Origin: Paraburkholderia ultramafica
GTDB taxonomy: Bacteria; Pseudomonadota; Gammaproteobacteria; Burkholderiales; Burkholderiaceae
Assembly: GCF_902859915.1 (NCBI RefSeq)
Contig: NZ_CADIKK010000017.1
Coordinates: 1-64,000, forward strand
Direction: 5' to 3'
DNA length: 64,000 bases
The notes under the pieces: model-generated
Database searches by the model: none
What the model saw: only the letters and a program-made list of their open reading frames with translations
What the model was told of the DNA's origin: nothing
Shown here: piece after piece, positions 1 through 9,163 of the stretch
How positions within the stretch are numbered: the first letter of the stretch is position 1
Layout of the letters: every line of letters starts with the position of its first letter
Translations under genes and position numbers: made by a program

Positions 1-754
1 CGGAGCACTCCGCGGTTTCCTCCATCGAGGCTTGTTCGACGCCTGCCAGCAACGCGCGGTGGCGCGCTCACATTCCTGCGGACCATGGCAGGCATCGAAC
101 AACCCTAAACGAAAGCACCAGTTCGATGAACGTGCCGCCGTTAGGACGTTGGGATTCTCCATGGCAAGTTCCGGCGGTTTGCACGAGCGCGTACCGCCCG
201 CCATGAGCGGCCGTTCACTTGTCGAGGGGAGCGGACATTCGAACGTCTTTTACTATCAGACATCCAACATTCGGTCGAGGATATCGGGCGACCGCTCGCG
301 TCGCCAGGCGAAACAAGATCGTTCTTGCTCGACCCCGCCCTGGGACTATCCCTACAAAGCCAACTGAAGGAGCCCGCCCGCCGTCATCGACCGCAACGCC
401 GGCTGTTCGCCCCGATCGGCCGCAAAGCCCCGTCCCATCTGGAAGCGTGTGTCTCGTTCGAGGTGGACCCGCTGCTCGTATTCGCGACCCCCGGCACCTT
501 CCATTACCAGAGGTATGGAAAAGAGCGCAGAAAATGTAGCTGGTTGAAGCAAATTGGCTTGATACGCTGCACTTCATGCATTAAGCCCGACGTTCGCCAG
601 ATGTGACGCACAAATCTTCTGTAAATCAGAAGACAGGCGGCATATTGAGTGAATGAAACCCGGGTTCGCAGTCGCTGATGCCGCGCAACGACACACGCGA
701 GACATACGCGACGCGCGCCGCCAATTTCTTGAACTTGCCTGTTGGAATGACAGA
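1..754. other. Left-edge region without a supported gene
   Basis: Several overlapping frames are open here, but none shows a recognisable domain, a good ribosome binding site or a coherent codon pattern, so no gene is called. The one visible structure is an inverted repeat: TTGTTCGACGCCTGCCA at 32-48 and TGGCAGGCATCGAACAA at 86-102. The arms are complementary over 17 bases with one mismatch around a 37-base loop. The last part should hold the promoter of the transporter operon that starts at 755, but I see no convincing -35/-10 pair. Confidence 0.5.
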
Positions 755-2044
755 ATGACCCCAAACCTGACATTTGCGCCAGACAGCGTGATCCATCCGG
801 GGGCGATCGGAGCGGAAAACTTCTCCGCTGCGGCGAAGTCCGTCGCGATCTCTGGGACCGACATTCTTACGGTCAAGAACCTGTCGAAGATTTTCGGCCC
901 CAAATCCGAGCGTGCCGCCGAACTGGTCCGGCAAGGTCTCGGCCGCAACGAGATCTTCGAACAGACGGGCAATATGGTTGCCGTCAATCAAGTGAGCCTC
1001 AGCGTCAAGGCCGGCGAGATTTTCGTCGTGATGGGCCTGTCCGGTTCCGGCAAATCGACGCTCGTGCGCCTGCTCAACCGGCTGATCGAACCGACCTCGG
1101 GCCAGGTGATTCTCGAAGACCGCGACATCGCGCCCATGTCGACGCTCGAACTGCGCGAGGTGCGCCGCAAGAAGATGGCGATGGTGTTCCAGTCGTTCGC
1201 GCTTCTGCCGAACCGCACGGTGCTCGACAACATCGCGTACGGACTGGAAGTCTCGGGTCTCAAGAAAGCGCAACGCTATGACATCGCGCGCGCTGCGTTG
1301 ACGCGCGTCGGGCTCGGTTCCTATGAAAAACTGCTGCCGGGTGAGCTGTCCGGCGGCATGCAGCAACGGGTCGGCCTTGCACGCGCGCTCGCTGTGAATC
1401 CTTCCGTGCTGCTGATGGACGAAGCGTTCTCCGCACTCGATCCGCTGATCCGCTTTGAAATGCAAAACGAACTGTTGCGGCTTCAGAAGGAAGAGCAACG
1501 GACCATCGTGTTTATTTCGCACGATATCGAAGAAGCGATCAAGATCGGCGGCCGCATCGGCATCATGAAAGATGGCTGTCTGATTCAGGTCGGCACGCCC
1601 GCCGAACTGATCCAGTCGCCCGCCGATGCCTATGTGCGCGACTTCTTCCGCAATGTCGACGTGTCGCGTTTCCTGAAGGCGTCGAGCCTGATGACGACAG
1701 TTGAGCGTGGCTTGATTTCGTGCGACGTCGCCGCGCCTTCCGCTCGCTACCTGAATCAGCTGATCGATAGCGGCGTCGAATGCGGCTATGTCTGCGACGA
1801 AGCCGGTCGATATCAAGGGTGCGTCACGCCGGCTTCGCTGCACAAGTCGGGCACTCATCCCATCCGTGACGCGTTCGTGAAGGACATGAACGCTGTTTCG
1901 CTGGATGCGGACCTGCATCAACTCGCGACGATCGCATTGAACCAGGAACACGACGTACCCGTCACCGACACGGCCGGCAAGCTGGCAGGCGTCGTGTCAT
2001 GCCGGACGATTCTCAAGCAGGTCATGGAACGGAGAGCAGCATGA
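755..2044 (+). CDS. proV: Glycine betaine/proline-type ABC transporter ATP-binding protein (ProV-like)
   Basis: This is the cytoplasmic ATPase of an osmoprotectant/betaine importer, about 429 residues. Visible motifs are Walker A GLSGSGKST at about 94-102, the Q-loop near FQSFALLP, the signature LSGGMQQR at about 198-205, Walker B VLLMDE at about 218-223 and the H-loop ISHD. A C-terminal part of about 110 residues fits the paired CBS domains of ProV/OpuAA, which sense ionic strength in that family. A longer frame opens at 653. I chose the ATG at 755 because the N-terminus then resembles ProV and the extra residues look like non-coding translation. The stop overlaps the permease start (ATGA at 2041-2044), so the two are translationally coupled. 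In this context the substrate is probably a betaine or related onium compound feeding the catabolic genes downstream. Confidence 0.93.
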   Translation: MTPNLTFAPDSVIHPGAIGAENFSAAAKSVAISGTDILTVKNLSKIFGPKSERAAELVRQGLGRNEIFEQTGNMVAVNQVSLSVKAGEIFVVMGLSGSGKSTLVRLLNRLIEPTSGQVILEDRDIAPMSTLELREVRRKKMAMVFQSFALLPNRTVLDNIAYGLEVSGLKKAQRYDIARAALTRVGLGSYEKLLPGELSGGMQQRVGLARALAVNPSVLLMDEAFSALDPLIRFEMQNELLRLQKEEQRTIVFISHDIEEAIKIGGRIGIMKDGCLIQVGTPAELIQSPADAYVRDFFRNVDVSRFLKASSLMTTVERGLISCDVAAPSARYLNQLIDSGVECGYVCDEAGRYQGCVTPASLHKSGTHPIRDAFVKDMNAVSLDADLHQLATIALNQEHDVPVTDTAGKLAGVVSCRTILKQVMERRAA

Positions 2045-2925
2045 ACTCGTCAGTCATCGGGAAGTTTGCGGAAAACGCGGTCAATTTTCTGTTTCAGCAT
2101 TTCCGCGGCGGATTCGACGCTTTCTCCGCTGCGTTGGGTGCCGTCATCAAGCTGCTGGAAGACGGGCTCGCCGCCGTTCCGTTCGCGGCGATGCTCGTGT
2201 TTCTCGTCGCTTTTGCGTTGTGGCGGCGCGGTGTTGTGTTCTCGATCTTTGTCGGCATTGCCTTGCTTGCAATTCACTACATGGGCCTCTGGACGCAGAC
2301 CGTCTCGACGCTCGCGCTGGTGATCGCCGCCACGGTGTTCAGTCTTGTGATCGGCGTGCCGCTGGGCATCTGGGGCGCACGAAACAGGCGTGTTGAGATG
2401 GTGCTGCGCTCGCTACTCGATTTCATGCAGACGATGCCCGCATTCGTCTATCTGATCCCTGCCGTCATTCTGTTCGGACTCGGCCGCGTGCCGGCCGTGA
2501 TCGCAACCATCGTGTTCTCGATGCCGCCCGTCGTTCGTCTCACCACGCTCGGCATTCGCCAGGTGCGCGAAGAACTGCTGGAAGCAGGCCGCTCGTTCGG
2601 CAGCACGGATTCGCAACTGCTGTGGAAGATCCAGTTGCCCAATGCGCTGCCGTCGATCATGGCGGGCGTGAATCAGACCATCATGATGGCGCTCTCGATG
2701 GTCGTGGTCGCGTCGATGATCGGCGCGGGCGGTCTGGGCGAATACGTGCTGAGCGGTATCCAGCGGCTCGACATCGGGATTGGCTTCGAGGGCGGATTGG
2801 GCGTCGTGCTGCTTGCCATTGTGCTCGACCGTCTCACGGAAAGCTTCGGCGTGAAGGCAAAGAAGACAAAACGCAGCAGTGTGCGAACCGCAAAGCCTGG
2901 CGCGGGTGCCGCGGCGCGCACCTGA
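2041..2925 (+). CDS. proW: Betaine/proline-type ABC transporter permease (ProW-like)
   Basis: This is the inner-membrane permease of the ProVWX-type importer, about 294 residues. A hydrophobic N-terminal segment is followed by a binding-protein-dependent transport domain with several membrane helices. The EAA-type loop that docks on the ATPase is seen around EELLEAGRSFGSTDSQLLWK (about residues 180-200). The ATG at 2041 overlaps the ATPase stop by four bases and is preferred over an in-frame upstream start at 1999. The C-terminus is short, basic and probably cytoplasmic. The cognate binding protein starts about 100 bases downstream on the same strand. Confidence 0.93.
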   Translation: MNSSVIGKFAENAVNFLFQHFRGGFDAFSAALGAVIKLLEDGLAAVPFAAMLVFLVAFALWRRGVVFSIFVGIALLAIHYMGLWTQTVSTLALVIAATVFSLVIGVPLGIWGARNRRVEMVLRSLLDFMQTMPAFVYLIPAVILFGLGRVPAVIATIVFSMPPVVRLTTLGIRQVREELLEAGRSFGSTDSQLLWKIQLPNALPSIMAGVNQTIMMALSMVVVASMIGAGGLGEYVLSGIQRLDIGIGFEGGLGVVLLAIVLDRLTESFGVKAKKTKRSSVRTAKPGAGAAART

Positions 2926-3023
2926 ATATCTTGCACGCCGGCGTCTCGAAGTAAAGCAGCAGAACACCACACCGCTATGCCTGTCCATTCTCGACAATTT
3001 TCATAATCGCGTAGGAGTACTGT

Positions 3024-3905
3024 ATGAAGATCAATCTGTTCAAGTCACTGGTTGCGAAGCTGACTGTGTCGACAGTCGTTGCGATGAGCGTCGGCGCGGG
3101 CCACGTACTCGCCGCCGAGCCGATCAAGATGGCGGTCACCAACTGGGCAGACGTGCTCGCTGTCGCCAACGTGGCCAAGTACGCGCTCGAAACGAGCCTC
3201 AAGCAGCCCGCCCAGTTCGTGCAGGCGGATATCGGCATCCAGTACCAGGGCGTCGCGCGCGGCGACCTCGACATCATGGTCGGCGGATGGTTGCCCGTCA
3301 CGCACGGCGCGTACTACGCGAAGTACAAGAACGACATGGATGACGTCGGCATCATCTACACCGGCGGCAAGAACGGCTGGGCGGTGCCTGCCTACATTCC
3401 CGAGTCGCAGGTTGCAACCATTTCCGACCTCGAGAAGCCCGACGTAAAGAGCAAACTGAACGGCACGATTCAAGGCATCGAGCCAGGCGGCGGTCTGATG
3501 CAGGCATCCGAGAAAGCCATCAAGGCATATGACCTGAACGGCTACAACCTGCAGTCGTCGAGCGAAGCGGGCATGCTCGCAGGCGTGTCGCGCGCCTATC
3601 AGTCGAAGCAATGGATCGTCGCGACGGTGTGGAGCCCGCATTGGCTGTTCCAGAAGTGGCAGATGCGTTACCTGAAAGATCCGAAGGGCACGCTGGGCGG
3701 CGAGGAGCAGGTACATGCTTTCGCATCGAAGCAGTTCGCCACCAGGTTCCCCCGTGCTGACGTGTTCTTCAAGCACTTCAAGCTGACGCTCGCCGACGTC
3801 GAAGCGATCGAATTCGAAGGCAACAGCACGAACGACTACGCAACGGCAGCCAAGAAATTCGTCGATGCACATCCGGAAAAGCTGAAGGCCTGGTTGCAGC
3901 AATAA
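3024..3905 (+). CDS. proX: Betaine-type ABC transporter substrate-binding protein (ProX/OpuAC-like)
   Basis: Periplasmic binding protein of 293 residues. A classical signal peptide (basic start MKINLFK, hydrophobic core, predicted cleavage after LAAEP near residue 30) precedes an OpuAC-type domain. The mature part opens with IKMAVTNWADVLAVANVAKY and contains several Trp/Tyr residues of the type that form the aromatic box for quaternary amines in ProX/OpuAC. Which ligand it binds is not readable; glycine betaine, proline betaine, carnitine or DMSP are all possible in this family. A ribosome binding site (GTAGGAG) sits 10 bases before the ATG. It completes the transporter with the two preceding genes. 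Confidence 0.92.
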   Translation: MKINLFKSLVAKLTVSTVVAMSVGAGHVLAAEPIKMAVTNWADVLAVANVAKYALETSLKQPAQFVQADIGIQYQGVARGDLDIMVGGWLPVTHGAYYAKYKNDMDDVGIIYTGGKNGWAVPAYIPESQVATISDLEKPDVKSKLNGTIQGIEPGGGLMQASEKAIKAYDLNGYNLQSSSEAGMLAGVSRAYQSKQWIVATVWSPHWLFQKWQMRYLKDPKGTLGGEEQVHAFASKQFATRFPRADVFFKHFKLTLADVEAIEFEGNSTNDYATAAKKFVDAHPEKLKAWLQQ

Positions 3906-3986
3906 GCCTCACCGCATCCCGCATCGCATCAACTGGTTTGTGCCGTCTTGTACGACATGCTTCACGATTTTTCCCGGAGTGACCAC

Positions 3987-5282
3987 GTGAACGAGAACTC
4001 GCGCTTTTTTGCAGAAACGCTCCACAGCCGCGACCCTGTTATCGCATCGGAGATTGCGCTGGAATTGCGCCGCCAGCAAACGCAGATTGAATTGATCGCC
4101 TCCGAGAACATTGTGTCGGCGGCCGTGATGGAAGCGCAAGGCACGGTGCTGACCAACAAGTACGCAGAAGGTTATCCGTCGAAGCGGTATTACGGCGGCT
4201 GCGAACATGTGGATCGCGTCGAGGCGCTCGCGATAGATCGAGTCAAAGCGTTATTCGAAGCGGAATTCGCCAACGTACAGCCGCATTCGGGCGCACAGGC
4301 GAACGGCGCGGTCATGCTCGCGCTCGTCAAGCCGGGCGAAACGGTGATGGGCATGTCGCTCGATGCGGGCGGGCATTTGACGCATGGCGCGCGTCCCGCA
4401 CTGTCCGGCAAGTGGTTCAACGCGGTTCAGTACGGCGTGAGCCCGGATACGTATCGCATCGACTATGGCCAGGTGCGCCGTCTTGCTGAAGAGCATCGGC
4501 CGAAATTGATTATCGCGGGCTATTCGGCGTATCCACGCGCGCTGGACTTTGCCGCCTTCCGCGACATAGCCGATAGCGTGGGTGCGCTGCTGATGGTCGA
4601 TATGGCGCACATTGCAGGCATCGTCGCAACGGGCCGGCACGAGAACCCGGTTCAGTTCGCCGACGTCGTGACATCGACGACACACAAGACGCTTCGCGGA
4701 CCGCGCGGAGGCTTCATTCTCACCAACAATTGCGACATCGCGAAGAAGATCAACTCGGCTGTGTTCCCCGGCTTGCAGGGTGGTCCGCTGATGCATGTGA
4801 TCGCGGGCAAGGCGGTTGCGTTCGGCGAAGCACTGCGTCCTGAGTTCACTGCGTATATCGACCAGGTGCTGCGCAATGCGCAGGCGCTCGGCAACGTGCT
4901 CAAGTCGGGTGGCGTGACCCTCGTGACGGACGGAACAGACAATCACCTGTTGCTCGTCGATCTGCGCTCGAAGGGTCTGACTGGAACGCAGGCGGAGAAA
5001 GCGCTGGAGCGGGCGGGCATTACCTGCAACAAGAACGGCATTCCGTTCGATACGGAGAACCCGACCGTCACGTCGGGCATCCGCCTCGGCACGCCGGCAG
5101 GTACGACGCGCGGCTTCGGCACAGCGCAATTCGAGCAGATCGGCCAGATGATTCTTGAAGTGCTGTCGGCACTGGAACGAGAACCAAGTGGCGATGAACA
5201 GGTGGAACGCGCCGTGCGCAGCCGCGTGCGAGACCTGTGCAACCAGTTCCCCATCTACTCGGATGCGGAGGCGCTTGTATAG
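3987..5282 (+). CDS. glyA: Serine hydroxymethyltransferase
   Basis: PLP enzyme interconverting glycine plus methylene-tetrahydrofolate with serine. With the GTG start at 3987 it has about 431 residues, the usual SHMT length. An upstream CCGGAG at about 3974-3979 supports that start; ATG at 3957 is the alternative. Family blocks seen include LIASENIVS near residue 36, KYAEGYPSKRYYGG near 58 and the PLP lysine motif TTHKTLRGPRGG with the lysine at about 234. Burkholderiaceae usually carry a separate housekeeping glyA, so a copy beside a betaine transporter and demethylase-type genes is probably dedicated to one-carbon units released by demethylation, as with glyA1 in pseudomonad glycine betaine loci. 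That role is inference. Confidence 0.95.
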   Translation: MNENSRFFAETLHSRDPVIASEIALELRRQQTQIELIASENIVSAAVMEAQGTVLTNKYAEGYPSKRYYGGCEHVDRVEALAIDRVKALFEAEFANVQPHSGAQANGAVMLALVKPGETVMGMSLDAGGHLTHGARPALSGKWFNAVQYGVSPDTYRIDYGQVRRLAEEHRPKLIIAGYSAYPRALDFAAFRDIADSVGALLMVDMAHIAGIVATGRHENPVQFADVVTSTTHKTLRGPRGGFILTNNCDIAKKINSAVFPGLQGGPLMHVIAGKAVAFGEALRPEFTAYIDQVLRNAQALGNVLKSGGVTLVTDGTDNHLLLVDLRSKGLTGTQAEKALERAGITCNKNGIPFDTENPTVTSGIRLGTPAGTTRGFGTAQFEQIGQMILEVLSALEREPSGDEQVERAVRSRVRDLCNQFPIYSDAEALV

Positions 5283-5358
5283 GCCACGCCGCTGCCTGGA
5301 TCAATCGCGGCACGAAGTTTCGCGCGCCGTCAGTGCAATTACTCAAGAGAGAACCGAA

Positions 5359-6246
5359 ATGAGCTTCGAGGGAGTCCATACACCGCTCGTCACCCCGTTC
5401 AAGGCCGACGGAGAAATTGATCACGTCTTGCTCGGCAGGCACGCCGCGAATCTCGCGGGCAGTGTTTCGGGCTTCGGCATTGGCGGCACCACGGGCGAAT
5501 ACTATGCGTTGAGTTTCGACGAGCGTGTGCAAACCTTCAACACCGTCGCCGCAGCAGCGGGCGGCAAGACGTATCTGACGGCGGGAATCAACGCCACGAC
5601 GACGAAAGAAGTGATCCGCCTCGGTCAGGAAGCAAAGCGTGCGGGCCTGAACGCGCTCTTGCTCGCCGCGCCGTACTACGCACAACCGACCCAGGAAGAA
5701 CTGCTGACCCATCTGCTGAAGGTCGACGACGCCCTCGGCATGCCCGTCATGCTGTACAACTTCCCGGCGCGCACAGGCACGGCGATCGGCGACGACGTGC
5801 TGTCGAAACTGCTCGAACGTTCCAACTTTGTCGCGATGAAAGAGAGCACGGGCGACATTTCGCATCTGCATCATCTCGCTACGCACTTCAAGGACCGCCT
5901 GGTGCTGAGCTGCGGGATGGACGACCAGGCGCTGGAATTCTTCGTGTGGGGCGCAAAGAGCTGGGTGGGCGGCGCATCCAACTTCCTGCCGGAAGCGCAC
6001 ACCGCGCTCTTCGATGCCTGCGTGATGCAAGGCGATTTCACGACCGGCCGCCAGTTGATGGCGCAATTGCTGCCCGTGCTCGAACTGCTCGAACGCAGCG
6101 GCAAGTTTATTCAGTACGTTCGATATGGCTGCGAACTGGCGGGCACGCCCGTCGGTGTTGCACGCGCGCCGCTCGGCACGCTCGATGAAGAAGAACGCAG
6201 CACGTTTGCAAAGCTCGTTCGCCCGTTGTTGCGCAACGCCCAGTAA
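5359..6246 (+). CDS. Dihydrodipicolinate synthase (DapA) family aldolase/lyase
   Basis: Class I aldolase of the DapA/NAL family, about 295 residues, starting at the ATG at 5359 (the longer frame from 5155 runs over glyA). The fold signatures are in register with E. coli DapA: the carboxylate-binding motif GGTTGE at 42-47, Tyr133 in MLYNFPARTG and the Schiff-base Lys161 in AMKESTGD. True DapA has NYP; here it is NFP, so a catabolic paralogue is more likely than the lysine-pathway enzyme. Relatives include KDG aldolase, 5-keto-4-deoxyglucarate dehydratase and the hydroxyproline-pathway deaminase HypH. With an FAD amine oxidase and an aldehyde dehydrogenase next to it, a HypH-like or aldolase step in imino-acid breakdown is plausible but not shown. 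Confidence 0.88.
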   Translation: MSFEGVHTPLVTPFKADGEIDHVLLGRHAANLAGSVSGFGIGGTTGEYYALSFDERVQTFNTVAAAAGGKTYLTAGINATTTKEVIRLGQEAKRAGLNALLLAAPYYAQPTQEELLTHLLKVDDALGMPVMLYNFPARTGTAIGDDVLSKLLERSNFVAMKESTGDISHLHHLATHFKDRLVLSCGMDDQALEFFVWGAKSWVGGASNFLPEAHTALFDACVMQGDFTTGRQLMAQLLPVLELLERSGKFIQYVRYGCELAGTPVGVARAPLGTLDEEERSTFAKLVRPLLRNAQ

Positions 6247-6252
6247 ACCTGC

Positions 6253-7584
6253 ATGGCCTCGAAACTGGAATTCGCGCGGTTTCCCGCTCCGGACGGCGTC
6301 AACGGATGGTGGGAAAGCCTGCCTCCGCCTTCGCCTGTCGTCGCGGTGTCCTCGGAACGCCGCTATGACTGGGTCGTGGTCGGCGGCGGCATTACGGGCT
6401 TGTGCGCGGCCCGACGGCTTGCCGAGCTTGCGCCCAATGCGTCGATTGCGCTCGTCGAGGCGGATCGCATCGGGCGCACGACGGCTGGGCGCAATTCCGG
6501 CTTCTTCGTCGATCTGCCGCACGACATCAGCAGCGAGAGCTATTCGCGCAGCGTGGAAGCGGACAAGGCGGATGTGCGCTTCCAGCGTCACGGTATCGAC
6601 TATGTGCGTTCGGTGGTGAAGGAGCACATGATCGAATGCGACTGGCGCGACGACGGGAAATTTCATGCTTCGGTGAATCGCAAGGGACATGCGGCGCTCG
6701 CGCATTTTGCCGAAGGGCTGGAGCGAATCGACGAAGCCTTCGAGTGGCTGGACAAGGCCGCAATCGCGAAGGTCACGGGCACGGACTTCTATGAAGGCGC
6801 GCTGTTCACGCCGGGATGCAGCACGGTGCAGCCCGCAGCGTTGATGCGCGGCCTAGCCGCGACTTTGCCCGACAACGTGCAGGTGTTCGAACTCAGTGCA
6901 GTGAAGCGCATCGAGGACGACGGGCTATCGAAGGTGTTGACCTTCGCGGGCGGCAAGATCCTTGCGAAGCGCGTGATTCTCTGCACCAATGCGTACGCAG
7001 CGACGTTCGGCGGACATCCGAACGGACTGCTGCCCGTCTACACGTTCGCATCGATGACGCGCGTGATGAATCCTGACGAAGTGAAGCGGCTAGGCGGCAC
7101 GCGTTCATGGGCGCTGATTCCCGCCGACCCGATGGGTTCGACCGTGCGACGTCTGGGCACCGATCGCATCTGTGTGCGCAATCACTTCGCGTTCCGGCCG
7201 AACCTCGAAGTCTCGCAAGCGGATCTCGCGAAAGCGAAGAGTCTGCATCAACGCTCGTTCGACCGGCGCTTTCCGATGCTGAAGGACGTCGAACTCGAAT
7301 ACACGTGGGGCGGTCCGTTGTGTCTATCGGCGAACAACGGCGCGCTGTTCGGGCGCAGGGCCGACGGCGTGTTCGAAGCAGTCGGATGCAATGGCTTGGG
7401 TCTCAGCCGCGGTTCGGCTTCGGGCAAGCTGATCGCCGAATACGCGCTCGGTCAGTCCAGTGATCTCGTGCGTCAGCTTCTGAATCAGCCGCATCCGCGT
7501 TCGCTGCCCGTGCGGCCGATTGCCGATGTTGCGGTGTCGGCGGCTATCTGGGTGAAGGAATTTTCGGCGGGAGCCGAGCTTTAA
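6253..7584 (+). CDS. FAD-dependent oxidoreductase, DAO/PuuB-like amine oxidase family
   Basis: Flavoprotein of 443 residues in the D-amino-acid oxidase superfamily. The ADP-binding Rossmann motif is YDWVVVGGGITGLCAARRL at about 37-55, followed by a Glu that would bind the ribose of FAD (ALVEADRIG). A C-terminal GCNGLGLSRGSASGK stretch is typical of the second FAD contact. The tryptophan-containing N-terminus before the Rossmann motif is like gamma-glutamylputrescine oxidase and related secondary amine oxidases. It begins six bases after the DapA-like gene and is followed within 20 bases by an aldehyde dehydrogenase, so the three are surely one operon. The likely chemistry is oxidation of a secondary or N-methyl amine to an imine or aldehyde; the substrate is unknown. 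Confidence 0.88.
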   Translation: MASKLEFARFPAPDGVNGWWESLPPPSPVVAVSSERRYDWVVVGGGITGLCAARRLAELAPNASIALVEADRIGRTTAGRNSGFFVDLPHDISSESYSRSVEADKADVRFQRHGIDYVRSVVKEHMIECDWRDDGKFHASVNRKGHAALAHFAEGLERIDEAFEWLDKAAIAKVTGTDFYEGALFTPGCSTVQPAALMRGLAATLPDNVQVFELSAVKRIEDDGLSKVLTFAGGKILAKRVILCTNAYAATFGGHPNGLLPVYTFASMTRVMNPDEVKRLGGTRSWALIPADPMGSTVRRLGTDRICVRNHFAFRPNLEVSQADLAKAKSLHQRSFDRRFPMLKDVELEYTWGGPLCLSANNGALFGRRADGVFEAVGCNGLGLSRGSASGKLIAEYALGQSSDLVRQLLNQPHPRSLPVRPIADVAVSAAIWVKEFSAGAEL

Positions 7585-7601
7585 ATCTGTGAGGACAGGA
7601 C

Positions 7602-9095
7602 ATGATGACGTATCAGGAATGGACGCAGAAAGCGCACGCCTTGTCGCTCGACGGCAGAGCCTTTATCGCGGGAGAACGTGCAAACGCGGCGTCGAATGAG
7701 ACGTTCGCGACGCTCAATCCTTCGACGGGAAAAGTACTCGCCGATATCGCGAAGTGCGACGCGAAGGATATCGACCGTGCAGTCACTGCAGCACGAGAGG
7801 CATTCGAGTCTGGCGTGTGGTCGAAGGCCGCGCCTGCGCAGCGCAAGGCCGTGCTGCTGCGCCTCGCGCAACTGATCGACGAGAACGCCGAAGAACTGGC
7901 GCTGCTCGAAGCACTCGAAGCCGGCAAGCCAATCAGCGAATGCATGGGACTGGACATTCCCGAGTCGGCCGCGTGCATCCGCTGGCATGCGGAAGTCACC
8001 GACAAGCGTTATGACGCGCTATCGCCGTCGGGCGCGAGCGTGGTCAGCATGATTACGCGCGAGCCGATTGGCGTCGTCGGTGCGGTATTGCCGTGGAATT
8101 TTCCGGCGCTGATGCTCGCGTGGAAAATCGGCCCGGCGCTGTCGGTCGGCAATAGCGTGGTCGTGAAGCCCGCCGAGCAGACATCGCTGTCGACGCTGCG
8201 CATCGCCGATCTGGCACAGGAAGCGGGCGTGCCGGCGGGTGTGTTTAGCGTGGTGACGGGCTTCGGCGAAAGCGCGGGGCAGGCGTTGGGCCGCCATGCC
8301 GACGTCGATCTCGTGGCTTTCACCGGTTCGACGGAAACGGGCAAACGGTTTCTGCATTACTCGGCGGACACGAACCTGAAGCGCGTGGTGCTCGAATGCG
8401 GCGGCAAGAATCCGCAAGTCGTATTGCCCGATGTCGCGAATCTCGATGCCATTGCGGAGCAGGCCGTCGCCGCTGCATTCTGGAACATGGGCGAGAACTG
8501 CAGCGCGGGCTCGCGCATCCTGGTTCCTGCTTCGCTGAAAACGAGCTTGCTCGAAAAAGTGCAGGCAGTACTCGAAGGCTGGAAAACGGGCGATCCGCTC
8601 GACCCCGATGTCAAGCTCGGGTCGCTGATCGAGCAGAAGCACTTTGAAAAGGTGCTCGCGCACATCGAAAAGGCGAAGGCGGAAGGGGCGCGCGTCGTGT
8701 GCGGCGGCAAGGCCACGCGCGCGGCGTCGGGTGGCTGGTTCGTCGAGCCGACCATCTTCGACAACGTGACGCCGGAAATGAGCATCGCGCGCGAAGAAGT
8801 GTTCGGCCCCGTGGTCTGCTTCATCGAATATGCCGATGTGGATGACGCTGTGCGGATCGCGAACGACTCATGCTATGGTCTCGCCGCTTCGCTGTGGACC
8901 GATAACGTCAACAACGCGCACAAGGTCGCGGCGCGGATTCGCGCGGGCACGGTCACGGTGAACTGCTTCGGCGAGGGCGATCTGTCCACGCCGTTCGGCG
9001 GGTTCAAGCAATCGGGCTTCGGCGGACGCGACAAATCGGTCTATGCGCACGACCAGTACTGCGAGCTGAAGACAACCTGGCTGAAGCTCGACTAG
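7602..9095 (+). CDS. NAD(P)-dependent aldehyde dehydrogenase (PuuC/betaine-aldehyde type)
   Basis: A complete 497-residue aldehyde dehydrogenase. The catalytic residues are visible: Glu265 in VLECGGKNPQ and Cys300 in GENCSAGS, with the cofactor loop FTGSTETGK at about 240-248 and the oxyanion/cofactor block LPWNFPALM near 163. The overall pattern is closest to gamma-glutamyl-aminobutyraldehyde or 4-trimethylaminobutyraldehyde type enzymes (class 1/2/9-like), not to succinate-semialdehyde enzymes. A good Shine-Dalgarno (GAGGACAGG) precedes the ATG. It should oxidise the aldehyde made by the adjacent amine oxidase or aldolase. A terminator lies directly downstream, so this closes the operon that starts at glyA or the DapA-like gene. 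Confidence 0.93.
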   Translation: MMTYQEWTQKAHALSLDGRAFIAGERANAASNETFATLNPSTGKVLADIAKCDAKDIDRAVTAAREAFESGVWSKAAPAQRKAVLLRLAQLIDENAEELALLEALEAGKPISECMGLDIPESAACIRWHAEVTDKRYDALSPSGASVVSMITREPIGVVGAVLPWNFPALMLAWKIGPALSVGNSVVVKPAEQTSLSTLRIADLAQEAGVPAGVFSVVTGFGESAGQALGRHADVDLVAFTGSTETGKRFLHYSADTNLKRVVLECGGKNPQVVLPDVANLDAIAEQAVAAAFWNMGENCSAGSRILVPASLKTSLLEKVQAVLEGWKTGDPLDPDVKLGSLIEQKHFEKVLAHIEKAKAEGARVVCGGKATRAASGGWFVEPTIFDNVTPEMSIAREEVFGPVVCFIEYADVDDAVRIANDSCYGLAASLWTDNVNNAHKVAARIRAGTVTVNCFGEGDLSTPFGGFKQSGFGGRDKSVYAHDQYCELKTTWLKLD

Positions 9096-9115
9096 ACTGG
9101 CTGAACACGAACGCC

Positions 9116-9141
9116 AACCCGGCCGCTCAGGCCGGGTTTTC
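9116..9141 (+). terminator. Rho-independent terminator after the aldehyde dehydrogenase gene
   Basis: Arms AACCCGGCC and GGCCGGGTT form a perfect 9-bp stem around a 5-base loop (GCTCA) and are followed by a short T-run. It sits 20 bases after the aldehyde dehydrogenase stop and 23 bases before the next gene on the same strand. Confidence 0.85.
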
Positions 9142-9163
9142 TCACAACTCAACGCGAAACTCC

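Noticed and set aside
626..1951. Long minus-strand open frame opposite proV
   Set aside because: It is exactly antisense to an intact ATPase with all motifs and has a composition typical of antisense translation of GC-rich genes.
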